Source: Ottowia flava
Lineage (GTDB): Bacteria > Pseudomonadota > Gammaproteobacteria > Burkholderiales > Burkholderiaceae_C
NCBI RefSeq assembly: GCF_042680565.1
Contig: NZ_JBHUEJ010000036.1
Span: forward strand, 186,001-250,000
Length of the DNA stretch: 64,000 bases
Direction of reading: 5' to 3'
The notes beneath the pieces were generated by a model. That model was given only the letters and a program-made list of their open reading frames with translations. It was not told where the DNA came from and searched no databases. Both the position numbers and the translations under genes were made by a program. Shown here one piece after another: positions 57,085 through 64,000 of this stretch. Positions within the stretch are counted from its first letter, which is position 1, and every line of letters begins with the position of its first letter.

Positions 57085-57623
57085 TCACCGCTACCCGAAC
57101 CCAACGCGCGTACCGACGCATGCGATGCCTGCTGGCAGCCACACTGCTCGCCGCGAGCATCCCTGCCGGCGCGCAGTACGCGAATGCCGACCTCGCCGAC
57201 TGGAAGGAAGGCACGGTGCCACCCCCGCCAGCCTACAGCCTTTCAGGCCTGGTCGACATCGAGATGCCACGGGGCTCCTCGGTACGGATGGGCGTTGACC
57301 CGAACACGATTGCGCTGAACCACGACACAGGCATCGTGCGCTACGTCGCGGTTGCTCGCGGGCCATCAGCCGTCAACGCAACGTACGAGGGCATCCGGTG
57401 CGCCACGGGCGAGTTCCGCATCTACGCACGTCAGGTGCAGGGTGGCGAGTGGACGATGAACAGCGAGACCGACTGGAAGGCCATGCAGGGCCAGAACAAC
57501 ATCATGGTCAAGCACCCGTTGCAGTTGGCGCGCGGCGGCATGTGCATGGGGTCAACGTTGCGCCAAGACGCCAAGGACATCGTGCGAGAGCTGAAGTCTG
57601 GCAACCAATCGCTCTACTATTGA
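57081..57623 (+). CDS. CNP1-like family protein, exported
   Basis: 180 residues from GTG 57081 (overlap GTGA with rppH); ATG 57120 is an alternative that gives a cleaner signal peptide (MRCLLAATLLAASIPAGAQ, cut after GAQ). The mature protein has the CNP1-like pattern DWKEGTVPPPPAY, then RYVAVARGPSAVNATYEGIRC and FRIYARQVQGGEW. The family is named after a Neisseria protein and has no known function. Coupled to rppH; the TGA stop lies in the following repeat. Confidence 0.85.
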   Translation: MITATRTQRAYRRMRCLLAATLLAASIPAGAQYANADLADWKEGTVPPPPAYSLSGLVDIEMPRGSSVRMGVDPNTIALNHDTGIVRYVAVARGPSAVNATYEGIRCATGEFRIYARQVQGGEWTMNSETDWKAMQGQNNIMVKHPLQLARGGMCMGSTLRQDAKDIVRELKSGNQSLYY

Positions 57624-57668
57624 TAGCTGCCTGCGCAGATGGGGCCAGGGCCAAAGGCCCATTTCATA
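57611..57668 (+). repeat. dispersed 60-bp repeat at the CNP1-like gene end
   Basis: CTATTGATAGCTGCCTGCGCAG, CCAGGGCCAAAGGCCCATTT. It includes the TGA stop codon (57621-57623). Confidence 0.8.
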
Positions 57669-57672
57669 TGCA

Positions 57673-58833
57673 TCAGCGCGTCAGCACCAGATTGTCCCGG
57701 TGCACCATCTCGGGTTCGGCGCTGTAGCCCAGCAACTGCGCAATTTCGTTGGACGGCTTGCGGCACAGCAGGCGTGCCTCGGCGCTCGAATAGTTGGCCA
57801 GGCCTCGGCCGATCTCTGAGCCCGTGATGTCGCGCACGGCGATCACGTCGCCGCGCGAGAACACGCCCTGCACCTGCGTCATGCCGATCGGCAGCAGGCT
57901 CTTGCCCGCGCCGCGCAGCTTGCTGGCCGCGCCCTCATCGACCACCACGGCGCCCCGCAGTTGCAGGTGGTCCATCATCCATTGCTTGCGCGCCTGCGTC
58001 TTTTGCGTGGGCGCCACCAGCAGGGTGCCGATGCGCTCGCCGCGCGCCAGGCGCAGCAGCGCGTCGGGCTCGCGCCCCCATGCGATGACGGTGGACGCGC
58101 CCGAGCCCGCCGCGCGCTTGGCCGCAACGATCTTGGTCAGCATGCCGCCCTTGCCGATGCTGCTGCCCGCGCCGCCGGCCATGCGCTCCAGCGCCAGGTC
58201 GCCCGCGCGCGCTTCGCCGACCAACTCGGCCGCCGGGTCCTTGCGCGGATCGGCGGTGTACAGGCCGCGCTGGTCGGTCAGGATGACGAGCAGGTCCGCC
58301 TCCACCAGGTTGGCGACCAGCGCACCCAGCGTGTCGTTATCGCCGACCTTGATTTCATCGGTGACGACCGTGTCGTTCTCGTTGATGACCGGCAGCACTT
58401 GATACTGCAGCAGCGTCAGCAGGGTCGAGCGCGCGTTCAGGTAGCGCTCGCGGTCGGCCAAGTCGGCGTGCGTCAGCAGCACCTGGGCGCTGCGCAGGCC
58501 CTGCTCGCGCAGCTTGGTTTCGTACATCTGTGCCAGGCCCATCTGGCCGACGGCCGCCGCAGCCTGCAACTCGTTGACCTCGTGCGGGCGCTTGGCCCAA
58601 CCCAGGCGTTTCATGCCTTCGGCAATGGCGCCGCTGGACACCATGATGACTTCGCGGCGCTCGCCCAAGCCCGTCGCCGCATCACCGCGCGAGAGCACGG
58701 CCAGTTGCCGGCACCACTCACCGATCGCCGCTTCGTCCAGGCCGCGGCCTTCGTTGGTGACCAGGCTGGAGCCGACCTTGACGACGATGCGGCGTGCGGA
58801 AGCCAACGGGTCGGCCAGATGATGGTGGGTCAT
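57673..58833 (-). CDS. proB: glutamate 5-kinase with PUA domain
   Basis: First step of proline synthesis, phosphorylating glutamate. 386 residues: RRIVVKVGSSLVTN (phosphate loop), VSSGAIAEGMKRLG, INENDTVVTDEIKVGDND, and GGAGSSIGKGGMLTK in the kinase domain, then a PUA domain (about 300-385, RGDVIAVRDITGSEIGRGLANY). The ATG at 58833 begins MTHHHLAD; a TTG 4 codons upstream is not needed. A repeat copy lies directly before the start. Confidence 0.96.
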   Translation of the reverse strand: MTHHHLADPLASARRIVVKVGSSLVTNEGRGLDEAAIGEWCRQLAVLSRGDAATGLGERREVIMVSSGAIAEGMKRLGWAKRPHEVNELQAAAAVGQMGLAQMYETKLREQGLRSAQVLLTHADLADRERYLNARSTLLTLLQYQVLPVINENDTVVTDEIKVGDNDTLGALVANLVEADLLVILTDQRGLYTADPRKDPAAELVGEARAGDLALERMAGGAGSSIGKGGMLTKIVAAKRAAGSGASTVIAWGREPDALLRLARGERIGTLLVAPTQKTQARKQWMMDHLQLRGAVVVDEGAASKLRGAGKSLLPIGMTQVQGVFSRGDVIAVRDITGSEIGRGLANYSSAEARLLCRKPSNEIAQLLGYSAEPEMVHRDNLVLTR

Positions 58834-58838
58834 TTTTT

Positions 58839-58898
58839 GGATCAAATCGAGTCGGAGCCCTTGCTGAATCTGCGCAGGCAGCTACGCAATCAATAGCA
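58839..58898 (-). repeat. dispersed 60-bp repeat copy
   Basis: Minus strand: CTATTGATTGCGTAGCTGCCTGCGCA, TCAGCAAGGGCTCCGACTCGATTTG. It occupies the gap between proB and obgE. Confidence 0.85.
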
Positions 58899-58909
58899 CT
58901 CAAGGCCAA

Positions 58910-59968
58910 TCAGGCATCGAAACGCGGGTCGCGCTCAGGCTCGGCCAGCTCGGCCTGCCGCTCTTTGTGCAGGTACGTGTAGATGGCGCGCACCAGCGGC
59001 TCGCAGCCTTCGCGCGTCAGGGCCGAGATGCCGTACACCGGCCCGCGCCAGCGCAGGCGTTTGACGAAGTCCTTCACCGTGGCTTCGCGCTCGGCCTCCG
59101 GCACCATATCCAGCTTGTTCAACACCAGCCAGCGCGGCTTTTCGTACAGCGTCTCGTCGTACTTCTTGAGCTCTTGCACGATGGCCTTGGCTTGCGCGAC
59201 CGGGTCCACGCCATCGTCAAACGGCGCAATGTCGACAAAGTGCAGCAGCAGGCGCGTGCGCTGCAGGTGGCGCAGGAACTGGTGGCCTAGGCCTGCGCCT
59301 TCGCTGGCACCTTCGATCAGGCCAGGAATGTCGGCCACGACAAAGCTTTGCTCCGGCCCGACGCGCACCACACCCAGGTTGGGATGCAGCGTGGTGAAGG
59401 GGTAGTCGGCGATCTTGGGCCGCGCGTTGGACACGGCGGCGATGAAAGTCGACTTGCCCGCGTTGGGCATGCCCAGCAGGCCGACGTCGGCCAACACCTT
59501 CAGTTCGAGCTTGAGCTTCTTGCGCTCACCCGGCCAACCGGGGGTCTTTTGGCGCGGCGCGCGGTTGATGGAACTCTTGAAGCGTAGGTTGCCAAAGCCG
59601 CCATCGCCGCCCTTGGCGATCATGATTTTCTCGCCCGGCGTGAGCAGCTCGTACAGCACTTCACCCGTGTCGGCATCGCTGATGATCGTGCCCACGGGCA
59701 TCTTCAGCGTGATGTCGTCTCCGGCCACACCAAACATGTCGGAGCCCATGCCGTGCTGACCGCGCTTGGCCTCGTGGCGGCGCGAATAGCGGTAGTCGAC
59801 CAAGGTGTTCAGGTTGGGGTCGACCACGGCGAACACGTGGCCGCCACGGCCGCCGTCGCCGCCGTCCGGGCCGCCGAATTCCTTGTACTTCTCGTGCCGG
59901 AACGACGCACAGCCGTTGCCGCCATCGCCGGCGGAGATGTCGATGAAGGCTTCGTCAACGAATTTCAT
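58910..59968 (-). CDS. obgE: GTPase ObgE/CgtA
   Basis: 352-residue essential GTPase linked to 50S ribosome assembly and stress control. Obg domain (residues 1-158) with glycine-rich GGDGGRGGHVFA and GGDGGFGNLRFKSS, then the G domain with GMPNAGKST (P loop), DIPGLIEGASEG, NKLD and ISAL. A short acidic/basic tail follows. It is downstream of rplU-rpmA in the usual order for this gene cluster, with a terminator-like hairpin between. Confidence 0.97.
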   Translation of the reverse strand: MKFVDEAFIDISAGDGGNGCASFRHEKYKEFGGPDGGDGGRGGHVFAVVDPNLNTLVDYRYSRRHEAKRGQHGMGSDMFGVAGDDITLKMPVGTIISDADTGEVLYELLTPGEKIMIAKGGDGGFGNLRFKSSINRAPRQKTPGWPGERKKLKLELKVLADVGLLGMPNAGKSTFIAAVSNARPKIADYPFTTLHPNLGVVRVGPEQSFVVADIPGLIEGASEGAGLGHQFLRHLQRTRLLLHFVDIAPFDDGVDPVAQAKAIVQELKKYDETLYEKPRWLVLNKLDMVPEAEREATVKDFVKRLRWRGPVYGISALTREGCEPLVRAIYTYLHKERQAELAEPERDPRFDA

Positions 59969-60002
59969 GGGGTCTCATTCCAACACGGGGCGCCAAAAAC
60001 AG

Positions 60003-60027
60003 CAAAGCCCCGCCAAGGCGGGGCCGC
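60003..60027 (-). terminator. hairpin between rpmA and obgE, minus strand
   Basis: GGCCCCGCC / GCGGGGC with a three-base loop, followed on the minus strand by a T-rich tract. It may partly terminate the ribosomal protein transcript before obgE. Confidence 0.6.
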
Positions 60028-60052
60028 AAGCATCGGGGGTTAGTCCGCCGCG

Positions 60053-60313
60053 TCAGGCGACGGGCGTCACCACCACGGTGTGCTTGTTCTGCGCGCCTTT
60101 GACGGCGAACGACACTTGGCCGTCGACCAAAGCAAACAGGGTGTGGTCCTTGCCCACTCCGACGTTGGTGCCGGGGTGGAACTTGGTGCCGCGCTGGCGC
60201 ACGATGATCGAGCCGGCGCTGATGGTCTGGCCGCCGAACACTTTGACGCCCAGCATCTTGGGCTTGGAATCGCGGCCGTTCCGTGTGGAACCGCCGCCTT
60301 TTTTCTGTGCCAT
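60053..60313 (-). CDS. rpmA: 50S ribosomal protein L27
   Basis: 86 residues, standard length; MAQKKGGGSTRNGRDSKPK is the conserved N terminus that reaches the peptidyl-transferase centre, and RQRGTKFHPGTNVG is the core. The start (60313) lacks the Firmicute-type extra N-terminal residues. Separated from rplU by 13 bp and co-transcribed. Confidence 0.97.
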   Translation of the reverse strand: MAQKKGGGSTRNGRDSKPKMLGVKVFGGQTISAGSIIVRQRGTKFHPGTNVGVGKDHTLFALVDGQVSFAVKGAQNKHTVVVTPVA

Positions 60314-60326
60314 GGTGTGTTACTCC

Positions 60327-60644
60327 TTACTTGCCGCCGTTGATGGCGCCAATTTCGAGCTCGGTATAGCCTTGGCGATGGCCTTGGCGCTTCTGGTAGT
60401 GCTTGCGGCGACGCATCTTGAAGATGCGCACCTTGTCGTGCTTGCCGTGAGCAACCACCTTGGCCACCACGGAGGCGCCGGAGACCGCGGGAGCACCAAT
60501 CTGCAGATCGCCCTCACCGCCAACGGCGAGCACTTCATCGAAGGTGATTTCCTGGCCTACGTCCGCAGCAATCTGTTCTACTTTGATCTTCTCGCCAGAG
60601 GCAACACGATACTGCTTGCCACCGGTTTTTATGACCGCGTACAT
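60327..60644 (-). CDS. rplU: 50S ribosomal protein L21
   Basis: 105 residues from ATG 60644: MYAVIKTGGKQYRVASGE is the conserved start, and KMRRRKHYQKRQGHRQGYTE the RNA-binding end. First gene of the rplU-rpmA pair on the minus strand. It is divergent from ispB, and a much longer upstream frame runs into that promoter region and is not used. Confidence 0.97.
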   Translation of the reverse strand: MYAVIKTGGKQYRVASGEKIKVEQIAADVGQEITFDEVLAVGGEGDLQIGAPAVSGASVVAKVVAHGKHDKVRIFKMRRRKHYQKRQGHRQGYTELEIGAINGGK

Positions 60645-60764
60645 ATAAAAAACCTCTTGAAAAGGATACCGCGAACGGATTTCCGCGGAACTGCGCATTA
60701 TAGCCAGGCGCTCGCGAGCGCGCAAGGCATCCGCACGCGTACGGAGCAAGCGCTGCGTCGCTCC

Positions 60765-60770
60765 TATAAT
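60765..60770 (+). promoter_or_regulatory. -10 box of the ispB promoter
   Basis: TATAAT, with transcription expected to begin near 60777. This argues against a translation start at 60778 for ispB. Confidence 0.55.
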
Positions 60771-60849
60771 TTCTGGTTTGGTCGGCGCCCTTTCAAGCCG
60801 ACGTTCGCTCGCCTCTTGTTGGCCTCGCCCGCGCGGGGCGTCGTTACCC

Positions 60850-61833
60850 TTGGATTCCCCTTCTAAACCCAGCAGCCAGTTCGCGGCACTTGCAGCCCAG
60901 GAACTGCGCGAAGTCGACGCGACCATCGCTCAACGGCTCACGTCGGATGTGCCTCTCGTCGGCGAAGTGGCGCGTTACATCATCGCCGCGGGTGGCAAGC
61001 GGCTTCGCCCGGTCTTGCTGCTTTTAATGTCTGGAGCGCTGGGATGCAAGCATCCGCAGCGCTTCAACTTGGCAGCGGTCGTGGAGTTCATCCACACCGC
61101 CACACTGCTGCACGACGATGTCGTGGACGAATCGACGCTGCGGCGGGGGCGCGCCACCGCCAACGAGGTGTTCGGCAATCCGGCCAGCGTGCTCGTTGGA
61201 GACTTCCTCTATTCGCGTGCCTTCCAGATGATGGTGGAAGCAGGAAGCATGCGAATCATGCAGATCCTCGCCGATGCCACCAACGTGATCGCGGAAGGCG
61301 AAGTGCTGCAGCTGATGAACATGCACGACGCATCGCTGGACGAGGCCGGCTATCTGCGCGTGATCCGCTCCAAAACTGCCAAATTGTTTGAGGCAAGCTG
61401 CCGTTTGGCGGCTGTACTGGCCGACGCCAAGCCGGCCGTCGAAGCCGCATGCGCCGAATATGGCCTGTCCCTCGGGACCGCCTTCCAGGTGATCGACGAC
61501 GTTCTTGACTATGAGGGCGATGCGATCGAAATGGGGAAGAACCTGGGCGACGACCTGCGAGAAGGCAAGGCCACGCTGCCGTTGATCCTGGCAATGCAAC
61601 TCGCTCCCGCTCCTGACGCCTCCACCGTGCGGGAAGCCATAGAATCGGGCAACACGCAGGACCTGGACAAGATCGTCGCGATCGTTCGCGGCTGTGGCGC
61701 ACTCGAACGCACCAAGAATGCCGCTGCAGCGCAGGCGCAACAGGCCATCGACGCAATTTGCAGCTTCGATGCCAATCCTTACACCAACAGTTTGCTAGAA
61801 TTAGCGGCTCAGCTTTTGCAGCGGCGCTCTTAG
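60850..61833 (+). CDS. ispB: octaprenyl diphosphate synthase (polyprenyl synthetase)
   Basis: Builds the ubiquinone side chain from isoprenyl diphosphates. 327 residues with the two aspartate-rich motifs LLHDDVVDE (first) and VIDDVLDYEGD (second), and GGKRLRPVLLLL. The exact start is uncertain: TTG 60850 gives a protein beginning DSPSKPSSQFAAL, with a short leader after the -10 box at 60765; no ATG fits. Followed 22 bp later by tRNA-Pro. Confidence 0.93.
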   Translation: MDSPSKPSSQFAALAAQELREVDATIAQRLTSDVPLVGEVARYIIAAGGKRLRPVLLLLMSGALGCKHPQRFNLAAVVEFIHTATLLHDDVVDESTLRRGRATANEVFGNPASVLVGDFLYSRAFQMMVEAGSMRIMQILADATNVIAEGEVLQLMNMHDASLDEAGYLRVIRSKTAKLFEASCRLAAVLADAKPAVEAACAEYGLSLGTAFQVIDDVLDYEGDAIEMGKNLGDDLREGKATLPLILAMQLAPAPDASTVREAIESGNTQDLDKIVAIVRGCGALERTKNAAAAQAQQAIDAICSFDANPYTNSLLELAAQLLQRRS

Positions 61834-61855
61834 CCGCAGGTTGCAGCACAAGCTT

Positions 61856-61932
61856 CGGGGTGTAGCTTAGCCTGGTAGAGCGCTACGTTCGGGACGTAGA
61901 GGCCGGAGGTTCGAATCCTCTCACCCCGACCA
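61856..61932 (+). tRNA. tRNA-Pro (anticodon CGG)
   Basis: 77 nt with encoded CCA. Acceptor CGGGGTG/CACCCCG, anticodon loop TTCGGGA within stem CTACG/CGTAG, T arm GGAGG/CCTCT with TTCGAAT. The 3' end is a common integration site, and foreign genes begin directly downstream. Confidence 0.96.
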
Positions 61933-61938
61933 GGAATC

Positions 61939-61980
61939 AAGAGTCAAATCAAGCATTTAGCTGGTTTGACTCTTTTTCTT
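61939..61980 (+). terminator. rho-independent terminator of tRNA-Pro
   Basis: AAGAGTCAAA pairs with TTTGACTCTT over a 16-base loop, followed by TTTTTCTT. It begins 6 bases after the encoded CCA. Confidence 0.85.
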
Positions 61981-62321
61981 TGTGCATAGCAATTCAGAGT
62001 AAATCACCCTATTCGATGGCCCAACAATGGCCCAGAACCTTGGGTGCTCTTGCTGCTTGTAGCAACCCGGCTCTATACTGCCATTCACGACAAACCAGTG
62101 TGGCAGGTTGGCGGAGTGGATAGGCGTCCTCCGCCCTCGCTCAGGAAGCGCCTGCACGTTCCTCGGGGGATTCAGCGATAACCCGACACGCCAATCATTG
62201 CGCCCGAAATTCCTGGGCCATCTTCCCGGTGGACTGTCGCAGCGCGAAAAGGCGCGACGAGATGCTGAAGTTAGGTTGAGCTTCCTCCAACCGTGCTCTT
62301 CGATCTCGGCAGGGCTTTGGT

Positions 62322-62378
62322 CTCGAAAACTATCAATCGCGCCACGAGCCGCCTGTCGGCTCACGACGAGTTTTCGAG
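62322..62378. promoter_or_regulatory. nested palindrome before the AlpA-like gene
   Basis: Outer arms CTCGAAAACT (62322-62331) and AGTTTTCGAG (62369-62378) pair perfectly; inside, GAGCCG (62346-62351) pairs with CGGCTC (62357-62362). It ends 2 bp before ATG 62381, so it could be a protein-binding site or replication/transfer structure. Confidence 0.5.
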
Positions 62379-62380
62379 CC

Positions 62381-62746
62381 ATGCAACTTCCCCTGCTGCC
62401 AGAAGCGCAAGCTGGCACTCCCATCGTCCGCGCGACCCTTGACTCCCCATCCGCCCCCGTGCGGGTGCTCTTCACCGAGGACTTGTCCCGGATGCTGGGC
62501 AAGAGCGTCACCACGATCCGCACCTTCGCCACCAGTTCCAAGTACAGCCACCTGATCCCCCGCCCGTTCAAGATGCCAGGCAGCCGCAGGCTGTGCTGGT
62601 ACGAACGCGATGTGCTCGCCTGGATCGAGTCCACCAAGCCTGCGGAACCACCACCCCCACGGCGACCACGCGGGCGCCCCACCAAAGCAGAGCAGATAGC
62701 CCGCCAACGCTGGGCCGCGACGACTTTCACCCAGCCAAACACTTGA
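62381..62746 (+). CDS. AlpA-like helix-turn-helix protein of an integrated element
   Basis: 121 residues. FTEDLSRMLGKSVTTIRTF is a MerR/AlpA-type recognition helix region, followed by the wing-like SRRLCWYERDVLAWIE, and a proline-rich, basic tail with RPRGRPTKAEQIARQRW, an AT-hook-like RGRP. Such proteins control excision genes or replication of plasmids and islands. The ATG at 62381 lies two bases from a nested palindrome and lacks a ribosome site, so an upstream start is possible. The repA gene begins 3 bp after the stop. Confidence 0.75.
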   Translation: MQLPLLPEAQAGTPIVRATLDSPSAPVRVLFTEDLSRMLGKSVTTIRTFATSSKYSHLIPRPFKMPGSRRLCWYERDVLAWIESTKPAEPPPPRRPRGRPTKAEQIARQRWAATTFTQPNT

Positions 62747-62749
62747 GCA

Positions 62750-63841
62750 GTGGGGGCCGCAATCACCAGCGCGTCCAACCCGCGCTCGGCTTCCCCGTTT
62801 GACGATGCACTGAATTGGCTCTATCGGAAGAACGCTGAAGTGACGGCTCACGCCGCGGCAGCGACAGCTCACCTGCCCGGCAGCCCTCTTTCCGTCAGCA
62901 TCGAACAAACAGCCACGAGAACTATCCCGAAGATCCAACCCAAAGATAAGGTTGGTACTGGCCGTGCGCTCACACGCGCCGAATCCGCGCTGATTCTGGC
63001 AGGAGGAAAAATTGCGGCGACAATGCCCGAAGGGCAGGACATGGCGTTCACTCATGCCGTGCTTTGCCAAGTCGGGCTGCCACGCGCCAAGGTCGAGGGT
63101 CGGGAGTTCATGCGCCAGTCCGGGGCCGCATGGGTAAACGTGCAAGCGGGCCTTCTGGATGAAGGCAAAGGGCCTGTGGTGCAGCCTGTGCCCTACGGCC
63201 CGATGCCCCGCCTAGCGCTGGCGTGGATTTCCACCTATGCGTTACGCACCGGAGAACAGGAAATCCGCATCGGAGACAGCGCCGCCGAGTTCCTGCGGCT
63301 CATGGGCATGGGTGACGACGGCAAACGCTATGCAACTTTGCGCAAGCAGATGCACGCCCTTGCCGCCTGTCGCTTGCAGCTTGGCTTCAAAGGCCGCACC
63401 TACAACGGGCAGCCAGTAGAGCAGTTCGACGCATGGCAGAGCAACAAGGACACGACGCAGCGTTCGCTTTGGCCGGGAGTGATGCGGCTTTCTGAAAGCT
63501 ACTTCGGTTCATTGATCGAAAGCGCAGTGCCGCTCGACAACCGCGCATTGATGGCCCTCAAAGGCTCCGCGCTGGCACTCGACGTATATGCATGGCTGGC
63601 CCATCGTCTGCATCGTATCGAGGGCAAGGGCATCATCTTGCACTGGCATTCACTGCGAGAGCAGTTCGCACAAGAGTACACAGGCAAGGATGCCGGCAAG
63701 GATTTCAAAAAGAAATTTCTTCCCGCGCTGCGAAAAGTGCTCGCAGCTTATCCACAGGCCAAGGTACAGCAAGTCAGGGGCGGGGTACTGCTAAATGGCT
63801 CCCCTCCGCCGATTCCTCTCAAAGGCGGGCCGACGAAGTAG
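62750..63841 (+). CDS. repA: plasmid-type RepA replication initiator
   Basis: 363 residues from GTG 62750. The middle and C-terminal parts match the plasmid RepA_C family: MPRLALAWISTYALRTGEQEIRIG, SAAEFLRLMGMGDDGKRY and ALDVYAWLAHRLHRI (shown in pieces), with a winged-helix-type arrangement and WHSLREQFAQEY at the end. It would start replication of a plasmid-derived element from a nearby origin. Placed behind an AlpA-like gene and beside tRNA-Pro, it marks an integrated replicon or conjugative element. Confidence 0.82.
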   Translation: MGAAITSASNPRSASPFDDALNWLYRKNAEVTAHAAAATAHLPGSPLSVSIEQTATRTIPKIQPKDKVGTGRALTRAESALILAGGKIAATMPEGQDMAFTHAVLCQVGLPRAKVEGREFMRQSGAAWVNVQAGLLDEGKGPVVQPVPYGPMPRLALAWISTYALRTGEQEIRIGDSAAEFLRLMGMGDDGKRYATLRKQMHALAACRLQLGFKGRTYNGQPVEQFDAWQSNKDTTQRSLWPGVMRLSESYFGSLIESAVPLDNRALMALKGSALALDVYAWLAHRLHRIEGKGIILHWHSLREQFAQEYTGKDAGKDFKKKFLPALRKVLAAYPQAKVQQVRGGVLLNGSPPPIPLKGGPTK

Positions 63842-63853
63842 CCTGACAAATAC

Positions 63854-63876
63854 CAAGGCCCTGACGGGCCTTTTTT
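63854..63876 (+). terminator. rho-independent terminator of repA
   Basis: AAGGCCC / GGGCCTT with a TGAC loop and a six-T run, 13 bp after the stop. After it, to 64000, no gene is seen. Confidence 0.88.
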
Positions 63877-64000
63877 GCGAGCCTGCAGCGCATTTTTCGC
63901 CCATCCCTTGCCCAGCCACGAAAACCGCTCTGCGGTCGCATTTCGGGCCTTGCAGGCGCCTTCTCACCTTTCTTCTCAATTGCCGAGCCTTTGCGGGGGT

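Larger units (their letters stand above)
61933..62380. other. non-coding stretch between tRNA-Pro and the AlpA-like gene
   Basis: Holds the tRNA terminator, a direct repeat TGGCCCA-ACAA-TGGCCCA (62017-62034) and a nested palindrome (62322-62378). No convincing gene: one open frame on the minus strand (61957-62382) starts at a Met overlapping the AlpA-like ATG but shows no family features. This looks like the end of an integrated element. Confidence 0.45.

Noticed and set aside
61957..62382. Minus-strand open frame next to tRNA-Pro
   Set aside because: Starts at a Met overlapping the AlpA-like ATG, but the translation shows no domain and includes the tRNA terminator region.

Overview
The window reads as a high-GC betaproteobacterial chromosome, most likely family Comamonadaceae (order Burkholderiales). 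The reasons are the gene order proS-lytic transglycosylase next to rppH-CNP1-like, the block ispB / rplU-rpmA-obgE / proB, the pilSR-ampD block, a short H-NS protein of the Burkholderiales type, a phenylacetate cluster with a PaaR-type operator, and many copies of a roughly 60-bp intergenic repeat with the core ATAGCTGCCTGCGCA. Nothing identifies a species. Assignments rest on reading translations and motifs; no database search was run.

Layout. 1-3.2 kb: end of an alpha/beta hydrolase, a 650-bp inverted-repeat block without genes, and two lipid A acyltransferases. 3.3-10 kb: metK with a repeated tail, an NlpC/P60 lipoprotein, a low-molecular-weight phosphatase, an ArsR-rhodanese fusion with a periplasmic partner, a decayed azlCD locus, a small lipoprotein, and a divergent TetR/glyoxalase pair. 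10-16.5 kb: ffh, a CcsA-like membrane protein, and the pilS-pilR-ampD operon. 16.5-20.3 kb: phenylacetate genes paaK, paaI and paaG facing paaF across a PaaR-like operator. 20.4-22.2 kb: a von Willebrand A protein and tRNA-Met.

22.2-40.6 kb is a purine uptake and breakdown region. It holds xanthine dehydrogenase (xdhA, a tiny proline-rich gene, xdhB), a nucleoside/guanine deaminase-like enzyme, a BMP-type ABC importer (one ATPase, two permeases, two tandem binding lipoproteins), a Rieske oxygenase, an adenine/adenosine deaminase and a guanine deaminase. The proposed logic is import of purine nucleosides or bases, deamination to hypoxanthine and xanthine, and oxidation to urate. Inside this region is a DUF1521 protein with the GDPHVD autocleavage signature.

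40.6-61.9 kb is mostly housekeeping: dcd, an ornithine-cyclodeaminase-like enzyme, pcp, a zinc metallopeptidase, rhlE, a DUF445 protein with apaH, two CorC/HlyC-type membrane proteins, H-NS, a small HExxH protein, grxD, an OmpA-domain protein, proS, rppH, proB, obgE, rpmA, rplU, ispB and tRNA-Pro. 61.9-64 kb, directly after tRNA-Pro, carries an AlpA-like DNA-binding protein and a plasmid-type RepA, so it looks like one end of an integrated element that continues past the window.

The most unusual signals are the autocleaving DUF1521 protein, the dispersed repeat family that supplies stop codons and also lies in frame inside xdhA and xdhB, two hairpins with compensatory stem changes in the inverted-repeat block, the triplicated metK tail, and the coupled micro-gene between xdhA and xdhB.
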